The position numbers and the translations under genes are program-made. Source: Pseudoduganella lurida (GTDB lineage Bacteria > Pseudomonadota > Gammaproteobacteria > Burkholderiales > Burkholderiaceae_D). Taken from it: a stretch of 64,000 bases of DNA. The notes below the pieces were generated by a model, which was not told the DNA's origin, did no database searches, and was given only the letters and a program-made list of their open reading frames with translations. The stretch lies in contig NZ_VLLB01000005.1 in NCBI RefSeq assembly GCF_007830455.1, forward strand, positions 124,001 through 188,000, read 5' to 3'. Shown here one piece after another: positions 1 to 9,728 of this stretch (its first letter is position 1; each line of letters starts with the position of its first letter).

Positions 1-1889
<1,889 letters not shown>

Positions 1890-1960
1890 GGGCTTCGACA
1901 GGGCTGCCGTGCTCCTGACAGGCCAGCAAGTAGGCCTTGACGGCAGGCGGTCCAGACCCT

Positions 1961-2011
1961 ATTCTGCCGTGTTCGTTGGCGGATGTTTTGCTAACGAAAA
2001 TACGGCAGGAT
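1961..2011. other. Imperfect inverted repeat downstream of rpoD
   Basis: Left arm 1961-1977 (ATTCTGCCGTGTTCGTT) pairs imperfectly with right arm 1993-2011 (AACGAAAATACGGCAGGAT) around a 15-base loop. There is no clean T-run after the hairpin on the plus strand, so a classical terminator is doubtful. It may mark the rpoD transcript end or precede the tRNA promoter. Confidence 0.35.
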
Positions 2012-2077
2012 AGTGTGTCTTGTCTCAGTAATACGTTGTACGCATTCGGCGCTCGCCGGATGTTCTGGCAGTACTCT

Positions 2078-2156
<79 letters not shown>

Positions 2157-2441
2157 ATTACGCATCGTCATGATCAATAGATTGGCTGAGTTGCACTCCA
2201 AATCTTTCAGCATTCCACCTGGTCGTGATTGCCAGGCCCGGCCGATGCAAATTTCTGACAAATCCGATCGTACGATACCCAGCGCAATACTGCGCGCGCC
2301 GAGCATCGTCAGCGCCTAAGCTGGCCGCATCAGAAGCCAGGTTTAAATGGATGACGATCCGGTCGCGATCGCGCGCAACGCCCCTTATTCCCCGCATCAG
2401 AAGGCCTGCCGCTGAGCGGTTATCTGAAAACAGGGGCCAAT

Positions 2442-2603
2442 ATGGTGGGTGGGGTTGTTCTCATTGCAGGGTCTATAGGCATTCTGTATTTCAGCGGCGG
2501 ACTTTCCACCCCAGCCAGTGCCGAGGGCGTCGTATTTATAGTGACTGGAGTCGCCGTCCATTCTGCGGCCCAACATCATCCAACCAAGGATAATGAAGCA
2601 TGA
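2442..2603 (+). CDS. Small hypothetical membrane protein (53 aa)
   Basis: ATG at 2442 is preceded by AGGGG about six bases upstream. The 53-residue product begins MVGGVVLIAGSIGILYF, a good hydrophobic helix, has a second hydrophobic stretch (GVVFIVTGVAV), and a polar tail ending KDNEA. Its stop (TGA 2601-2603) overlaps the ATG of the next, broken frame. No family is recognised. Size and topology would suit a holin-like or other small inner-membrane protein, but that is only a guess. The surrounding ORFs look decayed, so it may not be expressed. Confidence 0.35.
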   Translation: MVGGVVLIAGSIGILYFSGGLSTPASAEGVVFIVTGVAVHSAAQHHPTKDNEA

Positions 2604-2807
2604 GCACTCTGGAAGAACTTGAATAGCTTGTTGATACACGGTCGCTATCGCCCTCCCGGTTTTGGCCCGGCGCAGGACGACGATGACGATGCACCGCAGG
2701 TGGTGTTACTGCCCGGAGACATCGCGCCATACTGGCTCAAACTCGGTCCTCGCGGCGAACACATCGGTCGTGAACCGGTGACATGGGCATTGGCAGCCGA
2801 GTTATGA
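2600..2807 (+). pseudogene. Frameshifted hypothetical gene remnant
   Basis: From the ATG at 2600 (AAGGA ribosome binding site about nine bases upstream) the frame reads MSTLEELE and then stops. The next frame is open from about 2619 to a stop at 2807 and encodes a plausible continuation (LLIHGRYRPPGFGPAQ, an Asp run, PQVVLLPGDIAPYWLKLGP, ending WALAAEL). One indel near 2615-2623 would join them into a product of about 68 residues. No family is recognised. The ATGA overlap at both ends fits a former operon member. Confidence 0.35.
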
Positions 2808-2852
2808 CCTACCGGGACGACAAACATTTTTGTGAAGTGCGCGACCGCATCC

Positions 2853-3875
2853 CTAAGACCCCCCACGCCAGCTCGCCGCCTGACTCTCCAGTACATCCAG
2901 AATATTCCCCAGTACCAGACTCATATCCAGCCGATGCAGCCCCCATCCCGGCTGGGCTTCGCGTAGCGCCGCCGCCGGTCCGGCAACCCGCAGTACATTC
3001 CCCTGCCGGTCCGCGACGCATTCGGCGCTGTACATGCGCTGAGGTGCGATCCAGCCCGTCCCCGACGGCGCCGGCAAATAGGGCTTGAGCATGCCGGCTC
3101 CGCCGGAAGGCGCGGCGGGATTCACGCACACGGTTTCCCCGCCCCCGCTGGCCCGCCGCCCGAACAGCCGCAACCGCGCGGCATTTCCCGCGCCATAGCT
3201 GCCCCACACATACACGCACCCCGTGTCGGTGGCCGAGCGGCACGGCCCGATGTGCGAAAACGCTTCGCCCCGCGGCGAGCCGGCGAGGAACGCGGACACG
3301 AGCTGCCGTTGCGCGGGCCGGCCATCGATTTCATGCTCGATCAGCTGGCGCAGCAGCATCGTGCCCTGGCTATGGCCGAGCAGGACCACGCCGCGGCCGT
3401 GGTTGTCGTGCGCCATGTACCAGCGCCATGCGGCCAGTACGTCCCCATACGGCACGCTCCAGTCGATGCCGGCGCGGTCCCCCATGCGCGTGCCAAGGCC
3501 GGTCAGCGTCAGCTGCCGGTACAGCGGTACGTAGAGTCGGCAGCGCGAGGCAAGGCGGCCGGCCTGCGCACGCACGGTGGTCACGATCTCCGGCGCGGCG
3601 ACGGGCGCGGCATAGGTGCCCTGGTCGCGCGACGCGGTCGGATAAATGTAGAAGCAGTCGATCGAAGCATCCGGCGCCGGCACGAACGGCAGCGGCGTGC
3701 GCCGGCCGTCCGCGGACAAGGCCGTCGCATCCAGGCCCGTGGTGCACGCGGCGTCCTGGCCGGGGCGGCACAGCCAGGCGGACGGCTGGGCATAGTCCGG
3801 CGCGGCAGGGACATCGGCGCGGGCGTGCAGCGCACAGCAAAGCAGCAGCAGGGTGGCGATCATCCGTTTGGTCAT
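2853..3875 (-). CDS. DUF3089 family alpha/beta hydrolase, secreted
   Basis: Probable periplasmic or secreted esterase/lipase-like protein of about 340 aa. The start chosen is the ATG at 3875, where a typical signal peptide begins (MTKRMIATLLLLCCALHARA); the frame continues further upstream but without signal features. The nucleophile elbow GHSQG is present in the middle of the chain, preceded by the family pattern DCFYIYPT. A C-terminal His lies in WGLHRLDMSLVLGN. Length and motif order match DUF3089 proteins, whose substrates are mostly unknown. It is transcribed divergently from the two-component operon at 4067. Confidence 0.8.
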   Translation of the reverse strand: MTKRMIATLLLLCCALHARADVPAAPDYAQPSAWLCRPGQDAACTTGLDATALSADGRRTPLPFVPAPDASIDCFYIYPTASRDQGTYAAPVAAPEIVTTVRAQAGRLASRCRLYVPLYRQLTLTGLGTRMGDRAGIDWSVPYGDVLAAWRWYMAHDNHGRGVVLLGHSQGTMLLRQLIEHEIDGRPAQRQLVSAFLAGSPRGEAFSHIGPCRSATDTGCVYVWGSYGAGNAARLRLFGRRASGGGETVCVNPAAPSGGAGMLKPYLPAPSGTGWIAPQRMYSAECVADRQGNVLRVAGPAAALREAQPGWGLHRLDMSLVLGNILDVLESQAASWRGGS

Positions 3876-4066
3876 ATCGGTTCTCGGTTGATTAGTAACG
3901 CCGCCAGTGTGCCGCCCACCTGTTACGCAACGATGTGGAATCCCTGCCCGATTGTTACCAAACGCTGCCATCGGAACGCCGTGTAACGGTTTGTCATGGG
4001 TTTGCCGCAAACCGGTTGTGAAGCTTGCGGTAGCATGCACGCATCCCAGCCATTGAACAGAGGACC

Positions 4067-4783
4067 ATGACCACTCCCGCCGGCCACCTTGTCGTGATCG
4101 ACGACGATGCCGAGATGCGCGCGCTGCTGCAGCGCTATCTCGGCGAGAACGGCTATGCCGTGCGTGCGCTGGCGGACGGCACGGCGCTGGAGCGCGCGCT
4201 GGCGCGGCAGCCGGCCGATGTGCTGATCCTCGACGTGATGCTGCCCGGCGAGGACGGCCTGGCGATCTGCCGGCGCCTGCGCGCGGCGGGCGAGCAGACG
4301 CCCATCATCATGCTGACGGCGAAGGGCGATCCGGTCGAGCGCGTACTGGGGCTGGAGATGGGCGCGGACGATTACCTGGCCAAGCCCTTCCTGCCGCGCG
4401 AGCTGCTGGCGCGGGTGGCCGCGCTGCAGCGCCGCAACCTCAAGGCGGGCTATGTGCGGCAGGGTGGCCGGCAGCTGCGCTTCGGCCAGTTCGTGCTGGA
4501 CCTCGATGCATTGAGCCTCACGCGCGAGGGCCGGCAGCTGGACATCTCCACGCGCGAATTCCGGCTGCTGGCGGCGCTGGCGCAGCAGGCCGGCCGGCCG
4601 CTGTCGCGCGCCCAGCTGATCGACCTGGCGATGGGGCGCGACGCCGGGATCACCGAGCGGGCGATCGACGTGCAGGTGGTGCGCCTGCGCCGCCTGCTGG
4701 AAGACGATCCGGCGCGGCCCCGCTGGATCCGCACGGTGTGGGGACACGGCTATGTGTTCGCCAAGGCGGACGAAGCGCCATGA
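4067..4783 (+). CDS. OmpR-family response regulator
   Basis: A 238-aa cytoplasmic DNA-binding response regulator. The receiver domain (about 6-120) has the acidic pair DDD at 12-14, the phospho-acceptor Asp56 in LILDVMLPGEDG, the conserved Thr in MLTAKGD and Lys in YLAKPF. A winged-helix output domain follows (STREFRLLAALAQ, RAIDVQVVRLRRLLEDDP, IRTVWGHGYVF). The stop overlaps the start of the histidine kinase gene by ATGA, so the two are translationally coupled partners. It resembles OmpR, but neither the stimulus nor the targets can be read from the sequence. Confidence 0.95.
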   Translation: MTTPAGHLVVIDDDAEMRALLQRYLGENGYAVRALADGTALERALARQPADVLILDVMLPGEDGLAICRRLRAAGEQTPIIMLTAKGDPVERVLGLEMGADDYLAKPFLPRELLARVAALQRRNLKAGYVRQGGRQLRFGQFVLDLDALSLTREGRQLDISTREFRLLAALAQQAGRPLSRAQLIDLAMGRDAGITERAIDVQVVRLRRLLEDDPARPRWIRTVWGHGYVFAKADEAP

Positions 4784-6138
4784 CGTGGCCACGCAGCCTG
4801 CTGGGCCAGACGCTGCTGTCGACGACGTTGATCGTCGTGGTGGCGCAGGCCTGCAGCCTGGTGCTGTTCTACCTGCTGGCGCTGCGGCCCGCGCTGCTGC
4901 AGGTGGCGCAGGTCACGGCGCAGAGCGTGGCGGTGCTGGCCGACACGGTGGCGCGCGTGCCGCCGGCGGAGCAGGGGATGCTGGTGCGCCGCCTGTCCGC
5001 AGGATCGGTACTGCGCATCTGGAACGGCGCGGCACCGCCGGACGACCTGGGGCCCCGTCCCCGGCCCGTCGAGCGGTTGTTCATGCGCGCGCTGGCGCGC
5101 ACGCTGGCCGAGCGGGGGGCTCCGGACTGGCGCATCGACCATGCGCGGCGCCTGTGGGTGCGCGTACCGCTGGGAGAAGAGCGCTACTGGATCAGCATCC
5201 GCACCGAGCCGCCGCGCGCCACGGGGGCACTGCTGGGCAGCACCGTGGCGGCCATTCTGCTGGCGCTGGCGGCGTCGTGGCTGGTGTACCGCCGGGTACT
5301 GCGGCCCCTGCATGCGCTGAACCGGGCGACGGACAGCTATCGGCTCGGCGCACCCCTGCCGCCGCTGGACGAGGATGGGCCGCGCGAAGTGGCGCAGCTG
5401 TCGCGCAGCTTCAACGGCATGACGCGGCGGCTGGCGCAGGCCGATGCCGACCGCGCCATCGTGCTGGCGGGGATTTCGCATGACGTGCGCACGCCGCTCG
5501 CGAAACTGAAGCTGGCGCTGGCCATTATGCGGCACGAGGACGAAGCCCTGCGCGACAGCGCGCAGCGCCAGGTGGACGCGATCGATCGCATCCTGTCCCA
5601 GTTCATGGCGTTCGCGCGCGGCTTCCAGGCGGAGGCCATCGCGCTGGCCGACCCGAACGCGTTGCTCGAGGAGCTGGCGGCGGATCCGGAGCGGGACATC
5701 CGCGTGCTGCCCCTGCAGCCGTCCGTGCTGCTGCGCTGCCGTCCGGAGGCGCTGCGCCGGGCGATGGGCAACCTGCTGGAGAACGCGCTCACATATGGCA
5801 ACGAGCCGGTGCAGCTGTCCGCGCAGGCCACGGCAACGGAGCTGTACCTGGCGGTGCGGGATCATGGCGGCGGTGTGCCCGCCGTGCTGTTGTCCACGCT
5901 CGCCGAGCCGTTCGTGCGCGGCGATCCGGCCCGCGGCCAGGCCGGCGGTAGCGGGGGGACCGGGCTCGGGCTGGCCATCGCCGAGCGCGTGGCGCAACTG
6001 CATTGCGGGAGGCTGCTGCTGGAAAATCTCCCGGATGGATTCCGGGCTACCCTGGTGCTGCCGGCGGCCATCGCTAACGCCGTCCAGGTCCCGGGAACAG
6101 CATCGACCACCACGGAGCCACATCGCCCGCTGCGCTGA
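4780..6138 (+). CDS. EnvZ-like sensor histidine kinase
   Basis: Inner-membrane sensor kinase partner of the upstream regulator. The start is the ATG at 4780, overlapping the regulator stop; the frame extends upstream only inside that gene. It has TM1 at about residues 10-35 (TLLSTTLIVVVAQACSLVLF), a periplasmic domain, TM2 near 150-170 (AAILLALAASWLVYRR), a HAMP linker, a HisKA H-box (AGISHDVRTPLAKLKLALAI) and an HATPase domain with N-box NLLENALTYGN and glycine-rich GGTGLGLAIAERV. The length of 452 aa is typical for the EnvZ class. Confidence 0.94.
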   Translation: MTWPRSLLGQTLLSTTLIVVVAQACSLVLFYLLALRPALLQVAQVTAQSVAVLADTVARVPPAEQGMLVRRLSAGSVLRIWNGAAPPDDLGPRPRPVERLFMRALARTLAERGAPDWRIDHARRLWVRVPLGEERYWISIRTEPPRATGALLGSTVAAILLALAASWLVYRRVLRPLHALNRATDSYRLGAPLPPLDEDGPREVAQLSRSFNGMTRRLAQADADRAIVLAGISHDVRTPLAKLKLALAIMRHEDEALRDSAQRQVDAIDRILSQFMAFARGFQAEAIALADPNALLEELAADPERDIRVLPLQPSVLLRCRPEALRRAMGNLLENALTYGNEPVQLSAQATATELYLAVRDHGGGVPAVLLSTLAEPFVRGDPARGQAGGSGGTGLGLAIAERVAQLHCGRLLLENLPDGFRATLVLPAAIANAVQVPGTASTTTEPHRPLR

Positions 6139-6246
6139 TCAAGGCCTGAATCATGTGCGGCGTGATCTCCACCACGGAGTCGCCCAATGCCGGTCTCGTT
6201 CAAACAGAACCAAGAGCGCGCGGCGGAACCACATTCATCCCTGGCG

Positions 6247-6726
6247 CTAGCGGCGACGGGTACTGCGAGCACCCACCCTGACCGCATCGAAGAACCACCC
6301 TTTCCAGTGGATTACCAACCGGTCCGGGCCGCGGACAAATGCGATCGTGCAGCCAAGCTGGACCACAGTAACGGGATTCGGCAAATGGATATCGTCGTTG
6401 CTGGCATGGGCTTGCTCTCTCAAATAAAGACGAGGCTCGACGCTCATTGCTGCGAGGGAGGGCGGTAGACAGACGTCTTTGCCAAATTGCACTCCGCTTC
6501 TGCTGATCGTGAAAACCTTGCCGACGAGAAGCTGCACCTCATTTTCGTCGAGCGCGGTAATCTCCGATGAGTCCAGCGGAACGGTCAGGCGCCACTTACC
6601 GAGCACGTCTTTGCTTTCGTCTGCGGCTTGCACAGGAAGTGCAAAAAGCGCGGCAATGATTGTAGCGGTCCCGATGAAGCTGACTCTGCGGGCTGCCGGC
6701 TGCAGCCTGGGGAAGCGAAGGAACAT
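6247..6726 (-). CDS. Secreted hypothetical protein partnered with lysozyme (possible immunity or inhibitor)
   Basis: A protein of about 159 aa with a clear N-terminal signal peptide (MFLRFPRLQPAARR then SFIGTATIIAALFALPVQAA). The ATG at 6726 is chosen over the longer frame because AGGAG lies nine bases upstream and the signal peptide starts there. The TAG stop of the lysozyme gene is part of that ribosome binding site, so the two genes are tightly coupled. The mature part has two Cys (DVCLPPS and QLGCTIAF) that could form a disulfide. No family is recognised. A periplasmic protein encoded directly after a peptidoglycan hydrolase suggests a lysozyme inhibitor or immunity protein; this is inferred from context only. 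Confidence 0.65.
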   Translation of the reverse strand: MFLRFPRLQPAARRVSFIGTATIIAALFALPVQAADESKDVLGKWRLTVPLDSSEITALDENEVQLLVGKVFTISRSGVQFGKDVCLPPSLAAMSVEPRLYLREQAHASNDDIHLPNPVTVVQLGCTIAFVRGPDRLVIHWKGWFFDAVRVGARSTRRR

Positions 6727-6736
6727 TGGTTGGCTC

Positions 6737-7240
6737 CTATTCACTGGTGGCTTCGAAAGGCTGCTTGGCTTCGGCACGAAAAGGCGCGCTTTCTTCTTTG
6801 CGACGTGCAATCAGTCCGGGCGCAACAACTTTCTTTTTTTTGCCGCGGACGACTACCGACACTTTTATGAGCCTTGAAATGTTGTCGGCAGCGCCCGCGA
6901 AATCGCCGCGGTTCACGTACCGGAACGTGTCACTTGCTCCCGAGACGCCAGTGTTGTAAGTCAGGCTGCAAAGGGCATCGAATTGCGCCTGGTTTAGCGG
7001 CGTCGAAACGTTATCGCGAACGCCCCTTTCAGCCTCAGCTACCCGTCTTTCGAATTCCATCGCCACTTGTGTAGCACTGACCGTTCTGCCCAACTCTTCG
7101 ATACTGCACACGCCTCTATGCGCAAGTATCCCGGCGCCCCAAGTACAGTGTCCTTTGTTCTTCCCCATGTCGTTGTAATAGCGGTAGACGTCCTGCTCGC
7201 GAGCGCGCATTCTGGCTCTCGCTGTTGGACTCATGCGCAT
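6737..7240 (-). CDS. GH24-type lysozyme (phage endolysin or effector-like muramidase)
   Basis: A protein of about 167 aa expected to cleave the N-acetylmuramic acid to N-acetylglucosamine bond of peptidoglycan. The GH24 catalytic pattern E..D..T is visible in REQDVYRYYND then CTWGAG, followed by the usual C-terminal helices (LNQAQFDALCSLTYNTG, FAGAADNISRL). No signal peptide or holin is seen. The ATG at 7240 has a weak AGAGG upstream. A much stronger GAGGAG precedes an ATG at about 7303 (MTGKGHSTTR), whose frame is separated from the lysozyme frame by one base at a run of nine C's, so the annotated N-terminus may be short. The low-GC setting suggests phage or interbacterial-effector origin. 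Confidence 0.8.
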   Translation of the reverse strand: MRMSPTARARMRAREQDVYRYYNDMGKNKGHCTWGAGILAHRGVCSIEELGRTVSATQVAMEFERRVAEAERGVRDNVSTPLNQAQFDALCSLTYNTGVSGASDTFRYVNRGDFAGAADNISRLIKVSVVVRGKKKKVVAPGLIARRKEESAPFRAEAKQPFEATSE

Positions 7241-7267
7241 GCTTGCGACCTCTTTACTCGGAAGAGC

Positions 7268-7276
7268 GGGGGGGGG
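7268..7276 (-). repeat. Homopolymer tract (nine C on the coding strand) upstream of lysozyme
   Basis: Nine consecutive G on the plus strand, C on the lysozyme strand. One extra C would fuse MTGKGHSTTRPPP-ALPSKEVAS in frame to the lysozyme start at 7240. Such tracts are prone to slippage in replication and to sequencing error. Confidence 0.9.
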
Positions 7277-7303
7277 CGTGTCGTGGAATGACCTTTGCCA
7301 GTC

Positions 7304-7774
7304 ATGCTCATCTCCTCAATGTTGGGGAGAACCAATCTAGCACCGGAGCCACGGTCAGTTGTTGCGATCAAGCGAACCCTGGCGTATGACTTGTGAACGG
7401 AGAATTGGCTGGCCTGGCTTGCAGATGGGCGTCCTGCAGAAGAAAGAACGCCAATCGATAGAGGTACGGGAGCAGGATGAAATCCGAAAGTCGAACCCCA
7501 CCGCACTCGCCTTCATGGAGTTATACCGCACCATCAGTGCTCAATCTGTGGGCGTTTATTCAACTGCAAATAGTAACGCGAAGAGAGCATCTCTCGTGCT
7601 CCAACGATGTTACAGGAAGCCAGATTTTCACATGGGCAGAGAAAATTGCTGGCGAATACCGGCTGGACCGGCTACCTAATGCTTTTGGCGGACGGCTCCG
7701 CCATCTCGGGTTTGATCGGATATTCGATGAGCATCATCGCGCGGGCCGCATGGTAAAACCGCCCGCGCGGGTGT
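7304..7774. other. Intergenic low-GC stretch, no convincing gene
   Basis: About 470 bases without a supported gene. Plus-strand fragments exist: one starting at 7477 after a GGAGCAGG-like site, and another frame from about 7606 to a TAA near 7754 (MLQEARFSHGQRKLLANTGW, then hydrophobic LMLLADGSAISGLIGYSMSI). They overlap in different frames, lack recognisable families and look like decayed coding sequence. A short GC-rich hairpin with a T-run at about 7755-7775 could end the DUF3016 transcript on the minus strand. Confidence 0.4.
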
Positions 7775-8266
7775 TTATTTCTTGCGCCCGCCATCCTGCA
7801 ATACATCCTTCCTGAACCAGTCCTCCAGCATCTGCCGCTCGTACCCATACAGATCGGTCTTGTACATATTGATCCCCATCTGGTAATTCGGATTGGCCAG
7901 CTTTTCCTCGCCGCTCCTCAGCACCTGCCCATCCTGCTCCAGGCTATAACGCAACGTCATGCGCGGCCAGTCGGCCCGGCCCTTCATGATCCGCACATCC
8001 TGGATCGGTACGCGGGGAAAAACATCTCCCGCCAGGTCAATATCGAGAAACTCGACCTTCAGATCCTGTCCGGCCGGCAGATCCTTGCCCAGCTTCTCCA
8101 AGTGCTCCTTGAAAATCCACTCCATCGATTCCCGGTCGCTCACGAAGCGGGGCACATCGGTCATCTTTTCCGTATTGACGTACGTAACAGTCACCGCAGC
8201 AGACGCTGAAGCGCCCGCGACGAGCAGAGCAAGCGCCGCCCCGGTTTTGCGTAACAACGTGTTCAT
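7775..8266 (-). CDS. DUF3016 family secreted protein
   Basis: A 163-aa exported protein. The ATG at 8266 begins a signal peptide (MNTLLRKTGAALALLVAGAS) and has GAGGGG eight bases upstream; the longer frame lacks both. The mature domain shows the family pattern VTVTYVNTEKMTDVPR and DLKVEFLDIDLAGD, with EDWFRKDVL near the C-terminus. Members are small periplasmic proteins of unknown function that are common in Gammaproteobacteria and Betaproteobacteria. It stands alone, with no operon partner. Confidence 0.82.
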   Translation of the reverse strand: MNTLLRKTGAALALLVAGASASAAVTVTYVNTEKMTDVPRFVSDRESMEWIFKEHLEKLGKDLPAGQDLKVEFLDIDLAGDVFPRVPIQDVRIMKGRADWPRMTLRYSLEQDGQVLRSGEEKLANPNYQMGINMYKTDLYGYERQMLEDWFRKDVLQDGGRKK

Positions 8267-8437
8267 GGCAGTCCCCTCAATATGAAGTCTTATCGGTTGC
8301 TCTTGAATATACGCCCAATCGGTCACGCTTCAAGCCCGCGTGGAAACGGCACGTCCCGCCGCCCCAGCGGACGCTTCGTAGAACTGTGCAGGAGACAAAA
8401 ACGCAACTAACCGGATGAAAGTGGGAGGAGAGTGGTT

Positions 8438-8797
8438 TCAGCGCCGCGTCGGCACGAACCGCACGAGGTAGACAGTGACGCCGAGCCCGATCAGCACCAG
8501 CATCGCAGCCAGGGAAGGGCTACCGACTCTGACCATCGAATACCCCATCGACCCCCACATGAACAGCAGGATGACGACCTTCCCGCGCACCGGCAAGCCG
8601 CGCCCATCCTCCCAGTCCCGCAGGTACTTGCCGAACACGGGATTGGTGCGCAGCCAGTTATGCATGCGCACGGACCCGCGGGCGAAGCAGGCGGAGGCCA
8701 GCAGCAGGAAAGGCGTCGTCGGCAGCAGCGGCAGGAAGATGCCGAGCACGCCCAGCACCACGGCCAGCACACCGACCACGTTGTAGAGAAATCGCAT
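8438..8797 (-). CDS. ybaN: YbaN/DUF454 family inner-membrane protein
   Basis: A protein of about 119 aa with the DUF454 signature at the N-terminus: MRFLYNVVGVLAVVLGVLGI, then FLPLLPTTPFLLLASACFARGS, followed by HNWLRTNPVFGKYLRDWEDG. There are two further hydrophobic helices at the C-terminus (VVILLFMWGSMGYSM, LAAMLVLIGLGVTVYLV). The start at 8797 is chosen because DUF454 proteins begin at this point; the frame can be extended 22 codons without improving the match. Function unknown, probably a polytopic inner-membrane protein. Confidence 0.85.
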   Translation of the reverse strand: MRFLYNVVGVLAVVLGVLGIFLPLLPTTPFLLLASACFARGSVRMHNWLRTNPVFGKYLRDWEDGRGLPVRGKVVILLFMWGSMGYSMVRVGSPSLAAMLVLIGLGVTVYLVRFVPTRR

Positions 8798-9068
8798 CCG
8801 GCGATCGTACCATCGCCTTGCCATCTGGCTGGCAAGCGGGACGGCACACGACGGGAAGGGCACATGCCCCGGCAGCAGGAAAGATGCACTGCCTTTCTTT
8901 TTTATCGTGCCGATTGATGAATCCTGCGCATGAACCCATGCGCCCCAACAGTGTTTATCTTTATAAGGTTATGCACTTATCATGACTCCAGGTTCCCCTG
9001 CCGGCCAAGAGCCGGCATCGCGCATTTGGGCCTTTGGGACCATCCCATCCACCAGCCTAAGGATCACC

Positions 9069-9728
9069 ATGCAAGACATCAATCAAACCCGGCGCGACGT
9101 CATGATCGCCGGCGCGCTGACGGCCACCGCGGCCGCCGTGCCTGGCATGGCCGGCGCACAGCCCGGACCAGCCAACGCCAACAACAACAGTACGGCGGAA
9201 GCCCCGAAACCACCCGTCACGGCCAACGTCACGCTGAAGGTCAACGGCCAGGAGCACACGGTGGCCGTCGATACGCGCACCACGCTGCTGGACCTGCTGC
9301 GCGAGCAGATGCACCTGACCGGCACCAAGAAGGGCTGCGACCATGGCCAGTGCGGCGCCTGCACCGTCATCGTCGACGGCCGCCGCATCAACTCCTGCCT
9401 GTCGCTGGCCGTGATGCACAACGCCTCGGAAGTCACGACCATCGAAGGTCTCGGCACGCCGGACAAGATGCACCCGATGCAGACCGCCTTCGTCAAGCAC
9501 GATGGCTACCAGTGCGGCTACTGTACGCCCGGCCAGATCTGTTCGGCCGTCTCCGTCATCAATGAGATCAAGCAGGGCATCCCGAGCCACGTGACGGGCG
9601 ACATCACCAAGGCACCGCTGCTGACGGAAGCGGAAATCCGCGAGCGCATGAGCGGCAATATCTGTCGCTGCGGCGCCTACTCGAACATCGTCGATGCGAT
9701 CGTCGAAGTGTCCGGGAGGCCCGCATGA
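9069..9728 (+). CDS. paoA: Periplasmic aldehyde oxidoreductase, [2Fe-2S] subunit (PaoA-like)
   Basis: Electron-transfer subunit of a molybdenum hydroxylase that oxidises aldehydes. The ATG at 9069 follows AAGGA and gives a twin-arginine signal ([14 protein letters not shown]), so the assembled complex is exported by Tat, as in E. coli PaoABC. After a linker rich in Asn and Ala, the plant-ferredoxin-type cluster motif is [12 protein letters not shown], and the second cluster has [10 protein letters not shown] and NICRCGAYS. It overlaps paoB by four bases. Length is 219 aa, close to the E. coli protein. No PaoD/XdhC-like chaperone gene is found beside it. Confidence 0.92.
   Translation: MQDINQTRRDVMIAGALTATAAAVPGMAGAQPGPANANNNSTAEAPKPPVTANVTLKVNGQEHTVAVDTRTTLLDLLREQMHLTGTKKGCDHGQCGACTVIVDGRRINSCLSLAVMHNASEVTTIEGLGTPDKMHPMQTAFVKHDGYQCGYCTPGQICSAVSVINEIKQGIPSHVTGDITKAPLLTEAEIRERMSGNICRCGAYSNIVDAIVEVSGRPA

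Larger units (their letters stand above)
2157..2852. other. Lower-GC intergenic stretch with remnants of a small translation-coupled gene cassette
   Basis: No full-size gene is visible in about 700 bases, and composition is clearly less GC-rich than its surroundings. On the plus strand there is a chain of short ORFs: 2347-2415 (22 codons, begins MDDDPVAIARN), 2442-2603 (53 codons, membrane segment), a frameshifted frame 2600-2807, and an ATG at 2804 overlapping the previous stop and running on as MTYRDDKHFCEVRDRIPK into sequence antisense to the DUF3089 gene. The ATGA-type overlaps suggest a former operon, cut off by the neighbouring locus. Confidence 0.4.

Noticed and set aside
2225..2593. 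122-codon plus-strand frame after the tRNA
   Set aside because: Arg/Ser/Pro-rich product without features; a different frame in the same place encodes a better membrane peptide with a ribosome site.
7755..7775. Strong terminator for the DUF3016 gene
   Set aside because: The palindromic GC stem leaves almost no loop and the T-run is interrupted; mentioned only as a possibility.
7477..7815. Plus-strand hypothetical gene
   Set aside because: No family, overlaps the DUF3016 gene antisense, and competes with two other short frames in the same stretch.
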